Below are positions 16,843 to 24,742 of a stretch of DNA of 37,357 nt, piece by piece. Made by a program: the position numbers and the translations under genes. The number at the start of each line of letters is the position of its first letter. Position 1 is the stretch's first letter. The notes below the pieces were generated by a model. The model was given only the letters and a program-made list of their open reading frames with translations. It searched no databases and was not told the origin of the DNA. This DNA is from an uncultured Kangiellaceae bacterium (GTDB lineage Bacteria; Pseudomonadota; Gammaproteobacteria; Enterobacterales; Kangiellaceae): assembly GCA_905479925.1 (NCBI GenBank), contig CAJQOL010000064.1, positions 1-37,357 of the forward strand, in the 5' to 3' direction.

Positions 16843-19014
16843 ATGGATGTCACACCAATTTTAGATAGTTTAAATCAAGCCCAGCGCGAAGCGGTAACCG
16901 CTGACGCTCCAGCATTACTGGTGCTAGCGGGGGCAGGATCAGGCAAGACTAGAGTATTAGTTCACCGTATTGCTTGGCTTATTGCCATGGAAAACTTAAC
17001 TCCCCACTCAATCATGGCGGTTACCTTTACCAATAAAGCCGCCCATGAAATGCGATCGAGAGTAGAGAGCCTACTTGGCCGCTCAAGCAGCAGCATGTGG
17101 ATTGGCACCTTTCACGGCCTAGCGCACAGATTATTACGAGCACATGCCCGTGACGCAAATTTGCCTGACACCTTTCAAATTTTAGATTCTGACGATCAGT
17201 TGAGAGTTATTAAGCGGGTTATGAAAGAAATGAGTTTGGATGAAAATGAATGGCCCGCTAAACAGGCGCAGTGGTTTATAAATCATCAAAAAGACGAAGG
17301 CAAACGACCGTCGGATATCAATCATCGCGGAGACTTGTTTACCAGCATTCATAGCAAAGTTTACTTTCAATATCAGCAAGCCTGCCAGGTGGGGGGGCTG
17401 GTAGACTTCGCAGAGCTACTATTTAAAGCCTATGAATTAATAAGAGACAATGTTCATTTACGAGAGCATTATCAAGAGCGCTTCAAGCATCTTTTGGTCG
17501 ACGAATTTCAAGATACTAATGGTATTCAATACGCTTGGATTAGATTGCTAACCTCAAACGATTGCAAAATTACCATTGTTGGTGATGACGATCAGTCCAT
17601 TTATGGCTGGCGAGGTGCAAAAATTGAAAACATTCAGCGTTTTGAAAGTGAGTTCAATGAAAATAAAACCATCAGGCTTGAACAGAACTACCGTTCAACG
17701 GGAAATATTCTGCAAGCCGCGAATGCCGTCATCGCCAATAACCAAGAACGGATGGGTAAAAACCTATGGACCGAGGGTGACCAGGGAGATCCTATTTCAA
17801 TTTATGCGGCTTTTAACGAGCAAGAAGAAGCTCGATTTATAGCCAGCCGTATCGATGACTGGTATCAGCAGGGCCAATCCTACAAAGATTGCGCCATCCT
17901 TTATCGCTCCAATGCACAATCTCGTGTTTTGGAAGAATTTCTTTTGCAACGTCAAATCCCTTATCGTATTTATGGCGGTTTGAAGTTCTTTGAAAGGGCA
18001 GAGGTAAAAACAACCTTGGCCTATATTAGATTGATGTACAACCACCAAGATGATGCAGCCTTCGAACGAGTCGTTAACGTTCCGGCGCGGGCACTGGGTC
18101 CAAAAAGCGTTGAACGAATTAGAAACCTTGCCAGAGAACAGCAAATAACGCTTTGGCAGGCTTCAAAATTAGTGGTGGAACAAAAGCAACTATCACCTAA
18201 AGCGAGTAACTCTCTAGATGGTTTTCTTAACCTTATTACAAACTGTTTTGAGGAGTTTTGCGAGTTACCATTATCGGAACAAGTTCAGCTAACCATCGAA
18301 GCCTCTGGGCTTGATAAGCTCTACGCCAAGGAAAAAGGGGAAAAGGCGCTCGCTAGGAAAGAAAACTTAGCGGAATTAGCAAACGCTGCTAGAGAATTTG
18401 ATAGTGAAGACTATCCGGAGCTTTCGCCGATGACGGCTTTCTTAGCACATGCCTCCCTTGAAGCCGGAGACAATCAAGCTGAGCAATACGAAGACTGCGT
18501 TCAACTAATGACACTACACTCTGCTAAGGGCTTAGAGTTTCCATTAGTTTTTATTGCCGGAATGGAGGAAAAACTATTTCCACATATGATGTCAATGGAC
18601 GAGCCAGACAAACTAGAAGAAGAGCGTCGATTAGCCTACGTAGGCATTACCCGCGCAATGAAAAAGCTTTACCTTATTTATACCGAAAAACGACGACTAT
18701 TTGGCAAAGAAACTTACCCATCGGTGTCACGCTTTGTTAAAGAAATTCCAAGCGCTCTAAAAGAAGAAGTACGGCTAAATGCTCAATTATCGCAGACTAG
18801 TTATTCCTCTAACTCCAGTGAGAGCGGCGGTAAACCGGCGCTAGGCAATCAAACAGGTTTTGCCTTAGGTCAAATGGTGGAGCATGCCAAATTTGGCACT
18901 GGTGTCATACTCAACTGCGAAGGCGAAGATGCCCAGGCAAGAGTTCACGTTAATTTTGATAGTGTGGGCGCTAAATGGTTGATGCTAGCTTATGCTAAGT
19001 TAACCGCTGTTTAG
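16843..19014 (+). CDS. uvrD: DNA helicase II UvrD
   Basis: Superfamily 1A 3'-5' helicase that acts in nucleotide-excision repair and mismatch repair and removes RecA filaments. The 723 aa match E. coli UvrD (720) collinearly from MDVTPILDSLNQAQREAV onward. Visible motifs are Walker A GAGSGKT (30-36), Ia VTFTNKAAHEMR, GTFHGLAHRLLR, DEFQDT (about 220), QSIYGWRGA, LEQNYRS, LMTLHSAKGLEFP and RRLAYVGITRA. The C-terminal Tudor-like domain (GQMVEHAKFGTG...VNFDSVGAKWLMLAYAKL) distinguishes it from Rep and mediates RNA polymerase and UvrB contacts. No clear Shine-Dalgarno and no LexA box are seen upstream. It ends 25 bases from the terminator of the minus-strand small RNA. Confidence 0.97.
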   Translation: MDVTPILDSLNQAQREAVTADAPALLVLAGAGSGKTRVLVHRIAWLIAMENLTPHSIMAVTFTNKAAHEMRSRVESLLGRSSSSMWIGTFHGLAHRLLRAHARDANLPDTFQILDSDDQLRVIKRVMKEMSLDENEWPAKQAQWFINHQKDEGKRPSDINHRGDLFTSIHSKVYFQYQQACQVGGLVDFAELLFKAYELIRDNVHLREHYQERFKHLLVDEFQDTNGIQYAWIRLLTSNDCKITIVGDDDQSIYGWRGAKIENIQRFESEFNENKTIRLEQNYRSTGNILQAANAVIANNQERMGKNLWTEGDQGDPISIYAAFNEQEEARFIASRIDDWYQQGQSYKDCAILYRSNAQSRVLEEFLLQRQIPYRIYGGLKFFERAEVKTTLAYIRLMYNHQDDAAFERVVNVPARALGPKSVERIRNLAREQQITLWQASKLVVEQKQLSPKASNSLDGFLNLITNCFEEFCELPLSEQVQLTIEASGLDKLYAKEKGEKALARKENLAELANAAREFDSEDYPELSPMTAFLAHASLEAGDNQAEQYEDCVQLMTLHSAKGLEFPLVFIAGMEEKLFPHMMSMDEPDKLEEERRLAYVGITRAMKKLYLIYTEKRRLFGKETYPSVSRFVKEIPSALKEEVRLNAQLSQTSYSSNSSESGGKPALGNQTGFALGQMVEHAKFGTGVILNCEGEDAQARVHVNFDSVGAKWLMLAYAKLTAV

Positions 19015-19039
19015 CCCGAAAAGTTTACTTTAAACAGGC

Positions 19040-19072
19040 AAAAAAAGACCCCAAGACAAAAATCTTGGGGTC
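19040..19072 (-). terminator. Strong rho-independent terminator
   Basis: A perfect 10-bp stem, GACCCCAAGA/TCTTGGGGTC (19063-19072 with 19047-19056), has a six-base loop. On the minus strand it is followed by seven Ts (19046-19040). On the plus strand there is no U-tract, so it serves the minus-strand transcript (the small RNA and/or the oxygenase mRNA). Confidence 0.9.
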
Positions 19073-19151
19073 GATGTGAGATCGAGTCTGGGGAAACTCA
19101 ACCTCTGTCCCGCAATGTTAGGAGGGGTAGCGGGACGATGCGCAATGCATC
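19040..19151 (-). ncRNA. Candidate small RNA with four tandem stem-loops and C-rich loops
   Basis: Read on the minus strand from about 19151 the predicted RNA is about 112 nt. The stem-loops are almost end to end. (1) GATGC/GCATC at 19137-19151, 5 bp. (2) GTCCCGC/GCGGGAC at 19107-19136, 7 bp, with a 16-nt loop containing CCCCUCCUAAC. (3) GAGGTTGAGT/ACTCGATCTC at 19078-19105, 10 bp, loop UUCCCCAG. (4) The terminator stem at 19047-19072. In (3) two pairs are G-U wobbles in the minus-strand RNA but A-C mismatches in the plus strand, which fixes the transcribed strand. A -10-like CATAAT ends 5 bases before hairpin 1. A frame starting TTG at 19257 runs through all stems and the terminator; I do not consider it coding. 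The alternative is a structured 3' UTR of the oxygenase gene upstream. I know of no named family that it matches. Confidence 0.62.
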
Positions 19152-19156
19152 TGATT

Positions 19157-19162
19157 ATTATG
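19157..19162 (-). promoter_or_regulatory. Possible -10 box of the small RNA
   Basis: CATAAT (5 of 6 to consensus) on the minus strand would place the start at 19150-19151, the first base of hairpin 1. No good -35 is found at 16-18 bases. TTGGCAC at about 19172-19178 resembles a sigma-54 -24 element, but the matching -12 GC is missing. Confidence 0.35.
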
Positions 19163-19272
19163 ACGGCCATTGTGCCAATTAGTTGCATTAATTTGTTTAG
19201 GTAGATGTAAACAAATGTTAATACTCCAAGAACGAGTACCGCAACAGCTGACGACAAGCTATAACCCTGAAC

Positions 19273-19977
19273 TTATTCTTTTAGATAAAGCTGGCTAGCC
19301 GGTTTATACATTAGCCAGGATGCCAAAACGTATTTGTCATTAGACTCTGGTATACAACCTCTATGAGTGTAAGTGAAGTTGACCGGAGCCAAAACTAAAC
19401 TCCCTTTTTTGGGGGTTACTTTTTTATTCTGATAAAAAAACTCGGTTTCACCGCCTTTATCGACATCATTTAAATAAATTAACCACAGCAATACTCTATG
19501 CAGCGATTTTTGCGCAGGATCAGTCGGATGGGGAAAGTGCTCAGAGTGCCAATGGTGATAACCGCCGCTACCTTTTTTGTATTTTTGTAGGTTTATTTCA
19601 TCCATGGTGTATATCATTTTTACCATATTTTCGACTTCGGCGTTATTCATGCCGTCAATATCTTTGGGAAGAATACTGCGTATTTTGCCACTCTTCGGAT
19701 CTTGATATTGTGGAGAGATAGCGCCGGTTAACAGGAATGGAAACTGTTTAGCATATTGTGCGCTCGCTCTTAAGATAGCATGGGAGAGCTGATTACATTC
19801 TGCTTGCCATTCCGGTGACTGGCTAATGTAGCAGTCTAGGCTGTTTTTCATCGACAGATCAACGCCAGAGCCTGTTTTTCCAGGCTGTTTTCCTTCATGG
19901 GCTTCGAATTTTTCAATCAGATAGTCACAATATTCATCACTTAGAGCGTTGGGATATTCCAAAATAAACTGAGGCAA
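19273..19977 (-). CDS. 2-oxoglutarate/Fe(II)-dependent oxygenase, prolyl-4-hydroxylase-like
   Basis: Probable hydroxylase using Fe(II), 2-oxoglutarate and O2; the substrate is unknown. The C-terminal half (about 125-225) is the double-stranded beta-helix core. GGYHHWHSEHFP gives an iron motif H144-x-E146 instead of the usual HxD. HRVLLWLIYLNDVDKGGETEFFY is the family 'YLN...GGETxF' block. H205 in YTHRG is the distal iron ligand, and K215 (NDKYVLASWL) is the expected 2OG-binding residue. The N-terminal half (1-120) is less conserved and may carry the substrate site. The start is TTG, 7 bases after AGGA. At 234 aa it is a typical size. Its only downstream terminator lies about 200 bases on, beyond the small-RNA candidate. 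Confidence 0.82.
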   Translation of the reverse strand: MPQFILEYPNALSDEYCDYLIEKFEAHEGKQPGKTGSGVDLSMKNSLDCYISQSPEWQAECNQLSHAILRASAQYAKQFPFLLTGAISPQYQDPKSGKIRSILPKDIDGMNNAEVENMVKMIYTMDEINLQKYKKGSGGYHHWHSEHFPHPTDPAQKSLHRVLLWLIYLNDVDKGGETEFFYQNKKVTPKKGSLVLAPVNFTYTHRGCIPESNDKYVLASWLMYKPASQLYLKE

Positions 19978-20116
19978 AATAGTTTCCTAGGTCAATAAAA
20001 ATAACAATAAAACAGGTGAAATCCAACATAGATATTAACTGAGAAATCAGTTAAATTAAACTTAACCTACACTTTAAAGGCACGCTTAAGTTAGCGGCCC
20101 TTCCAACAAGAGAATC

Positions 20117-20515
20117 ATGATGCACAAATATCTTGCCTCTATCTCACTATTTTTAGTTTGCCTAATTATAGATAGTGGTAATAATGTAGCTAGTGAGGAA
20201 GTCGAACTTCAACCCCCTGTTGCGGCCATCAAGTCACTAATTGACTTAAACTGTGACCATGATAATCAATGCAAGTTAATTGCGGTTGGGGTGTCCGCTT
20301 GCGGTGGACCACAAATATATCTACCTTATTCCGTAAAAAACAGCGATGTGGCAAAGCTTAAGTCACAGGTGGCTTTATTTAATGGCAAACAAAGATTACA
20401 AAACAGAAAGAACTCGACGGTTGGCACCTGTAACGAATTAATGCCGCCGAAAACCTTTTGCGCTAAAAAACGCTGCCAAACTAGTGCAATTAACCATGTT
20501 TTAAAAGAACGGTAA
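20117..20515 (+). CDS. Secreted Cys-rich protein of unknown function
   Basis: A 132-aa protein with an N-terminal signal peptide (MMHKYLASISLFLVCLII; cleavage probably near residue 26, after VAS). The mature part has six Cys (46, 52, 62, 105, 115, 120), enough for three disulphides, consistent with a periplasmic or exported location. Motifs that look family-like are CKLIAVGVSACGGPQIYLPYS and PPKTFCAKKRC. I recall similar unnamed proteins in other proteobacteria but cannot assign a family. An alternative start is the second Met. It ends 20 bases before the TIGR03546-type gene, so the three genes 20117-22820 may be one operon. Confidence 0.75.
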   Translation: MMHKYLASISLFLVCLIIDSGNNVASEEVELQPPVAAIKSLIDLNCDHDNQCKLIAVGVSACGGPQIYLPYSVKNSDVAKLKSQVALFNGKQRLQNRKNSTVGTCNELMPPKTFCAKKRCQTSAINHVLKER

Positions 20516-20535
20516 CTTTAAAAAAGGAACACCGC

Positions 20536-21036
20536 ATGTTCTCAATGATTGTTAAAACACTTAAAGCGCTAAACTCAGAGCAATCCGCCGGTCAACTGGC
20601 AACGGCAATTTCGCTCGCTTTGATTTTAGGGTTAACGCCGCTCACTTCTTTGCACAATGTATTGGTTCTTCTGGTTGCCTTGTGGTTTAGAGTTAATTTG
20701 GGAATGCTAATTCTGAGTTATCCGCTATTCGCACTACTTGGTTACTTACTTTCTCCGCAATTTGATCAATTCGGCTATTACCTGTTGAACCTAGCGAGCC
20801 TACAGCCCCTTTGGACAGAGTTTTTTAACACCGCGATCGGTCGCTGGAGTAATTTCTACTATAGTGGCGTGATTGGTTCCTTGGTGATTTCACTAGTATC
20901 AGCCATTTTGCTTTATCCATTATTTCGATGGTTAATCAACCGCTATAGAGACAAGTGCGCTGCGGTAGTGGAAAAATTGCGGATTAGTAAAATGCTTAAA
21001 GCAACTAATTTTTGGCGACGTTACTCAGAGTCATAA
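20536..21036 (+). CDS. TIGR03546-family (DUF2062-like) inner-membrane protein
   Basis: Uncharacterised protein of 166 aa. A short N-terminal helix (MIVKTLKALNSEQSAGQLATA) precedes hydrophobic stretches LALILGLTPLTSLHNVLVLLVALWF, LGMLILSYPLFALLGYLL (about 55-75) and GVIGSLVISLVSAILLYPLF (about 113-135), followed by a basic cytoplasmic tail rich in K and R. The 'G-x-x-P' within the first segment is typical of DUF2062 relatives. AAAAAGGA lies about eight bases before ATG. TIGR03546 and TIGR03545 genes typically occur as a pair in outer-membrane bacteria, and that pairing is seen here. Confidence 0.8.
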   Translation: MFSMIVKTLKALNSEQSAGQLATAISLALILGLTPLTSLHNVLVLLVALWFRVNLGMLILSYPLFALLGYLLSPQFDQFGYYLLNLASLQPLWTEFFNTAIGRWSNFYYSGVIGSLVISLVSAILLYPLFRWLINRYRDKCAAVVEKLRISKMLKATNFWRRYSES

Positions 21037-21122
21037 TATTACACTATAAGCTGCAAAGTTAATGGCTAGACAACGAACCTAACGACCAAGATTGACAACT
21101 TCAATCTTGCATCAACAAAATA

Positions 21123-22820
21123 ATGAGAAAATCTATGAAAATCATTCGAATATGGGGCATTGCAACATTTCTTGTTCTAATAGCGTTAGGGGTTGTGCTT
21201 TGGTATTTACTTGCTCCAAAACTGATAAAAGACGCCATTGAGGAATCTGGCTCTATCGCAATAGGCGCAAAGATGGACATCGCGGATGTAAACTTAAAGT
21301 TATTTCCGCTCGGTGTAGAGATATTGAACCTTCAGGCGACCGATGTTGATGCACCTATGACAAATCTAGTCGAAATTGACAGTATTCGATTTGGATTAGA
21401 CTCCCAAGCGTTGGTATGGAAAAAAATATTTATTGAGGAGCTTTCAATTGAAGGTGTCCAACTAAATACCGCGAGAAGTTCCAGTGGAAAAATTTCAGGC
21501 TTAGCGGAATCTGTCCCAGAACAATCACAAACAGCGGATACTGGAAAATTTGAGTTACCGGATTACTCCAAAGAAGAAGTAATGGCTATTGTCGAAAATG
21601 CTGAGCTCATAACGGTTAAAAAATTAACCGCTTTGCAGGCTGAACAAAAGGCCATTAGAGAATATTGGAGTGGCGAGCTTAAAGACAACGATAATCAAAA
21701 GAAATTGGAGGCGCTTCAAGCTGAATCCAAGCGATTGATAGCAAGAGCTAAAGAGAACAAGTTAAATTTGTTGACCGATAGGAAGGCTTGGAAAAAACTC
21801 AAAAAAGACATAAAAGCTGAGCGTAATCGGCTTAGCCAGCTTAATCAAAAATTAAAACAAGATAAAAGCTCGTTGCTCAAGCAAGTGAAAGAAGTCAAGA
21901 ACGCGCCGCAACAGGATATAGACGCGATTGTAGCGCAACTAGGTTTGGGTAATGGAATAGACGGTTTATCTGACCGACTTCTTGGCCCGCAATTCACACC
22001 GTGGGTTAATCGATTGTTAAAACTAACCTCTAGAATGGGTGATGCGACCGAAAAAGACCCTCAGCAAGCAGTCGCTCACGATACTGCCTTTGGTCGTAAA
22101 GTGGACTTTGAAGATCGGCAAAATTTACCTGATCTGTTGGTATCAAAAGTTGCCATGAACGGTAAAGACGCGAACTTTAGTATTGATGCTACGGGATTAA
22201 ACCTTGGCTATTTTCCTTGGCTGATAGAACAACCAGCTTCCATTGATTGGACCATTTCAGGAGACGGATCTTCAACCGGCAAAATCACCAGCAGCTGGAA
22301 AAATCGAAACACTATGAACTCGACGATTGATGCTTCCGTTTCGGACTGGACACTTAATAAGCTACCGCTACTTACCACAGAAAAGGGAGCCTGGTTAATC
22401 AACTCTGGGCAACTTAACGCGGCAATTAATGGAAATATGACACTTGAAAGCATTGCATTAGATTTAGACATTCAACTAAAACAGCCTAAAGTGCAATCAC
22501 CTGAAAACCTTAGTGGCTGGCAATCATCGATGCACGAAGCACTAAACCAACAGCAAGTCATTGATATCAAAGTGACAGCAAGCGGTTCACTTAGCAGCCC
22601 CAAGTTGTCAGTTAGCTCCAGCCTCGATAAGCTATTCAAGCAAGCAATTGGTCAGCAGTTAAAACAAAAAGCCAACCAGTATAAAGACCAAATAGCGGAT
22701 GCGGTTATGCAAAAAACTGGAGACTTATCTGGCCTTGGGGCCGGCGTTGATTTTAATAGTCTAACTAGCCAACTTACCGATCAAGATGCATTATTAGAAA
22801 AACTATTAGGCGGTTTTTAA
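21123..22820 (+). CDS. TIGR03545-family, AsmA-like envelope protein
   Basis: Uncharacterised protein of 565 aa. One N-terminal transmembrane anchor (about 8-30; IRIWGIATFLVLIALGVVLWYLL) leads into a periplasmic part starting like AsmA/TamB-type domains (IGAKMDIADVNLKLFPLGVEILNLQATD). A coiled-coil or helical insert, rich in K, E and Q, covers about 145-260. The remainder (about 320-480) is beta-rich with alternating hydrophobics (FSIDATGLNLGYFPW; WTISGDGSSTGKITSSW), then a Q/K-rich helix. By analogy with AsmA-like proteins it may act in lipid transport or outer-membrane homeostasis; this is inference only. The second Met (21135) is an alternative start. It is 86 bases after its TIGR03546 partner. 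Confidence 0.82.
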   Translation: MRKSMKIIRIWGIATFLVLIALGVVLWYLLAPKLIKDAIEESGSIAIGAKMDIADVNLKLFPLGVEILNLQATDVDAPMTNLVEIDSIRFGLDSQALVWKKIFIEELSIEGVQLNTARSSSGKISGLAESVPEQSQTADTGKFELPDYSKEEVMAIVENAELITVKKLTALQAEQKAIREYWSGELKDNDNQKKLEALQAESKRLIARAKENKLNLLTDRKAWKKLKKDIKAERNRLSQLNQKLKQDKSSLLKQVKEVKNAPQQDIDAIVAQLGLGNGIDGLSDRLLGPQFTPWVNRLLKLTSRMGDATEKDPQQAVAHDTAFGRKVDFEDRQNLPDLLVSKVAMNGKDANFSIDATGLNLGYFPWLIEQPASIDWTISGDGSSTGKITSSWKNRNTMNSTIDASVSDWTLNKLPLLTTEKGAWLINSGQLNAAINGNMTLESIALDLDIQLKQPKVQSPENLSGWQSSMHEALNQQQVIDIKVTASGSLSSPKLSVSSSLDKLFKQAIGQQLKQKANQYKDQIADAVMQKTGDLSGLGAGVDFNSLTSQLTDQDALLEKLLGGF

Positions 22821-23156
22821 TAACTATATCTAAAAAGAGGTCTATTCGGACCTCATATCTAATTAAGCAGGTAGGTTGCCAATAATTTTCCTTGCTAATC
22901 AAGTATCTCCGCGTCTTAGTTAACCTTTTAATACTGCTTCTAATAACGGTTTTAACACCACTTCCGACCTCTAGAGTAAATTTACGTAAAAGATTTCGTA
23001 ACAAAGCAATAAAATCCGGTATTCTGTGCACTATTTCCGATCAATTTTACTAGTTTAATTACTCTAATCCGTTTTACTATTTAGTTAATAATAAGTTCGT
23101 AAAAGTCGGTCGATATTGAACGACAAGCGAACAACAAAACCAATGGAGCATTAACA
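22821..23156. other. 336-base intergenic region
   Basis: No gene is seen. Near its left end GAGGTC/GACCTC (22837-22854) forms a 6-bp hairpin preceded by AAAAA, which reads as a weak terminator on the minus strand (TTTTT) and lacks a U-tract on the plus strand. It may still end the upstream plus-strand operon. A minus-strand frame at 22774-23031 has no ribosome binding site or family resemblance and is rejected. The right part is AT-rich and should carry the metalloprotease promoter, but I could not pick a convincing -35/-10 pair. Confidence 0.5.
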
Positions 23157-24686
23157 ATGAGAACACAGAAAACAATAAAACTTTTAGGACTAACAGCGTT
23201 CGCTTTATCTGGCTTAACTTTGTCAGTTAGCAACGTTATGGCTGCCAGCATTGAAGATACAACTTCACTGCCAGTAATTACCGACGATTGTGGTGGTGAA
23301 GGTTGTTCAGACCGAAGAAATCTAAGCCTTGAGCAGTTTCAAGCATTACTAACAGCAGCATCAAACGGCGAGCGAGCAGATGCATCAGCTTCTGAAGGTG
23401 CAGCTAACGCCAACTCTGATCAGTTTTACGGAATTGGTCATAACTTACCGCAAACGGTTTATTTGAACTTCGAACAGAGTTCTACAACTTTCCAAGCCGT
23501 TGCTTTTCAGGGCGTACCTGAAGTTTTTGTTAGTCACCAATATACTCAAGAAGAAAGAGATACAATTCAAAGCAATATTGAAAATGCATACACAGATTTC
23601 AAAATTAAGTTTACTCAAACAATCCCTGAGTCAGGTGACTACTCAACATTAAACTTTGAGTGTCAGGTTGAGGGCGGTATCTGTATCAACTTCTCAGGCG
23701 GAATTTTGTTTGGTCGCGCTCAAAGCATCGATTTAGGAAACAGAGATCGTAATGACACGGCATTTGTTGATGCAAATCTTTGGGAAGTTATAGCCCAGAT
23801 CGACCCAACCGGCGGTTTTCTAACGGCAGTTTCAGGCATTCCTGTTGTTGACGGTGATGTTCAAGCGGCTTTATCAACTGCGGTTGTTAATCAAGCATCT
23901 AATACCGGCGCGCATGAACTAGGACATAACCTAGGCCTACGTCATCATGATTCTTTCGGTTCGCCTGGTAACGGTTTACCTTCAACAGGTGTTCCTAGCC
24001 CAGATGCATTCTTCCCAGTATTTGACGGACTACAAGAAGGCGACGAAGCAATTCTTCATACTATGGCTTCTGGCGCAAGTGTTGGTTCTGGATTCACAGA
24101 CAGCACCACTCGTTTCCGTTTCTTCTCTGAGCGTTCTGCGATTAAACTAAAAGCTGCTGAGCGTGGAAAAATCACTCACGAAGGTGCTTTCTCAACGGGA
24201 CAAGCGCGTATTCCTTTCAGAAACGTAAACATCCCTAATACTATTTTAGAAGGTGACAATGCGGGCAAAGACTTGCGCGTTAAAGCATCTATTATTGCAG
24301 GTGCCATTGATGTAGCTGGCGAAGCTGACTACTATCGTTTCAATGCTAAAGCTGGTCTTACGCTAAGCGCTGAATTTAATGGCTTTGATGTTGCTGTAGG
24401 CGACTCGGTTATCGGTGCTTTACGTTTGTTCTATGTTGAGCGTGATGGTTCCCTAAGCCTAGTAGCTCAAAACTTCCAAAACTTTGAAGGTTTCGATGCT
24501 TTCTTAATTGACGCACCTCTAGAAAAGTCTGGTGATTACGTGATTGAAGTATCTGCACCTAACTTTGTAAGCTTTGGCTATAACGAAGATGGTTCTCCAA
24601 TCCTTTTCCCACTGGATGAAACAGGTAATGGCGCACTTCGTAGCGGTGACTACAACCTAACAATGTATATTGTTGCTGGTAAGTAG
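23157..24686 (+). CDS. Secreted metzincin-type zinc metalloprotease with C-terminal PPC-like domain
   Basis: Probable exported endopeptidase of 509 aa. The signal peptide is residues 1-29 (ending SVSNVMA-A). A propeptide-like segment (about 30-90) contains a CGGEGC pair. The catalytic domain is about 95-345. HELGHNLGLRHH (H253, E254, H257, G260, H263) is the HExxHxxGxxH metzincin signature, and LHTMAS with Met303 is the Met-turn at the expected distance. The following RFRFFSERSAIKL resembles the 'FS...S...KL' helix of matrixin-like enzymes. Residues about 385-508 (ADYYRFNAKAGLTLSAEF...SGDYVIEV) fit a bacterial pre-peptidase C-terminal (PPC) domain, usually removed after secretion. GGAG lies eight bases before ATG. 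It is monocistronic with a strong terminator 23 bases downstream. Confidence 0.87.
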   Translation: MRTQKTIKLLGLTAFALSGLTLSVSNVMAASIEDTTSLPVITDDCGGEGCSDRRNLSLEQFQALLTAASNGERADASASEGAANANSDQFYGIGHNLPQTVYLNFEQSSTTFQAVAFQGVPEVFVSHQYTQEERDTIQSNIENAYTDFKIKFTQTIPESGDYSTLNFECQVEGGICINFSGGILFGRAQSIDLGNRDRNDTAFVDANLWEVIAQIDPTGGFLTAVSGIPVVDGDVQAALSTAVVNQASNTGAHELGHNLGLRHHDSFGSPGNGLPSTGVPSPDAFFPVFDGLQEGDEAILHTMASGASVGSGFTDSTTRFRFFSERSAIKLKAAERGKITHEGAFSTGQARIPFRNVNIPNTILEGDNAGKDLRVKASIIAGAIDVAGEADYYRFNAKAGLTLSAEFNGFDVAVGDSVIGALRLFYVERDGSLSLVAQNFQNFEGFDAFLIDAPLEKSGDYVIEVSAPNFVSFGYNEDGSPILFPLDETGNGALRSGDYNLTMYIVAGK

Positions 24687-24708
24687 TACTTTTTACGCTA
24701 GTTGAACA

Positions 24709-24742
24709 AGCCGCTGAGCACTTGTGTTTAGCGGCTTTTTTA
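24709..24742 (+). terminator. Rho-independent terminator of the metalloprotease gene
   Basis: AGCCGCT (24709-24715) pairs with AGCGGCT (24730-24736); the loop contains a smaller CAC/GTG stem, and a run of Ts follows. It is plus-strand oriented and lies just after the stop codon. Confidence 0.92.

Noticed and set aside
19160-19180. Possible sigma-54 promoter (TTGGCAC) and thus a Qrr-like small RNA
   Set aside because: The -12 GC element is absent at the required spacing (CCGT is there), and the RNA lacks the conserved Qrr core. The sigma-70-type CATAAT is the simpler reading.
19030-19257. Minus-strand frame of 75 codons starting with TTG
   Set aside because: It runs through three hairpins and into the terminator stem, its C-terminal half is compositionally odd, and the hydrophobic first part alone does not make a convincing gene. 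The RNA-structure reading explains the region better.
22774-23031. Minus-strand frame of 85 codons
   Set aside because: It overlaps the 3' end of the TIGR03545 gene, lacks a ribosome binding site, and its composition (scattered basic and hydrophobic residues) looks like non-coding DNA.
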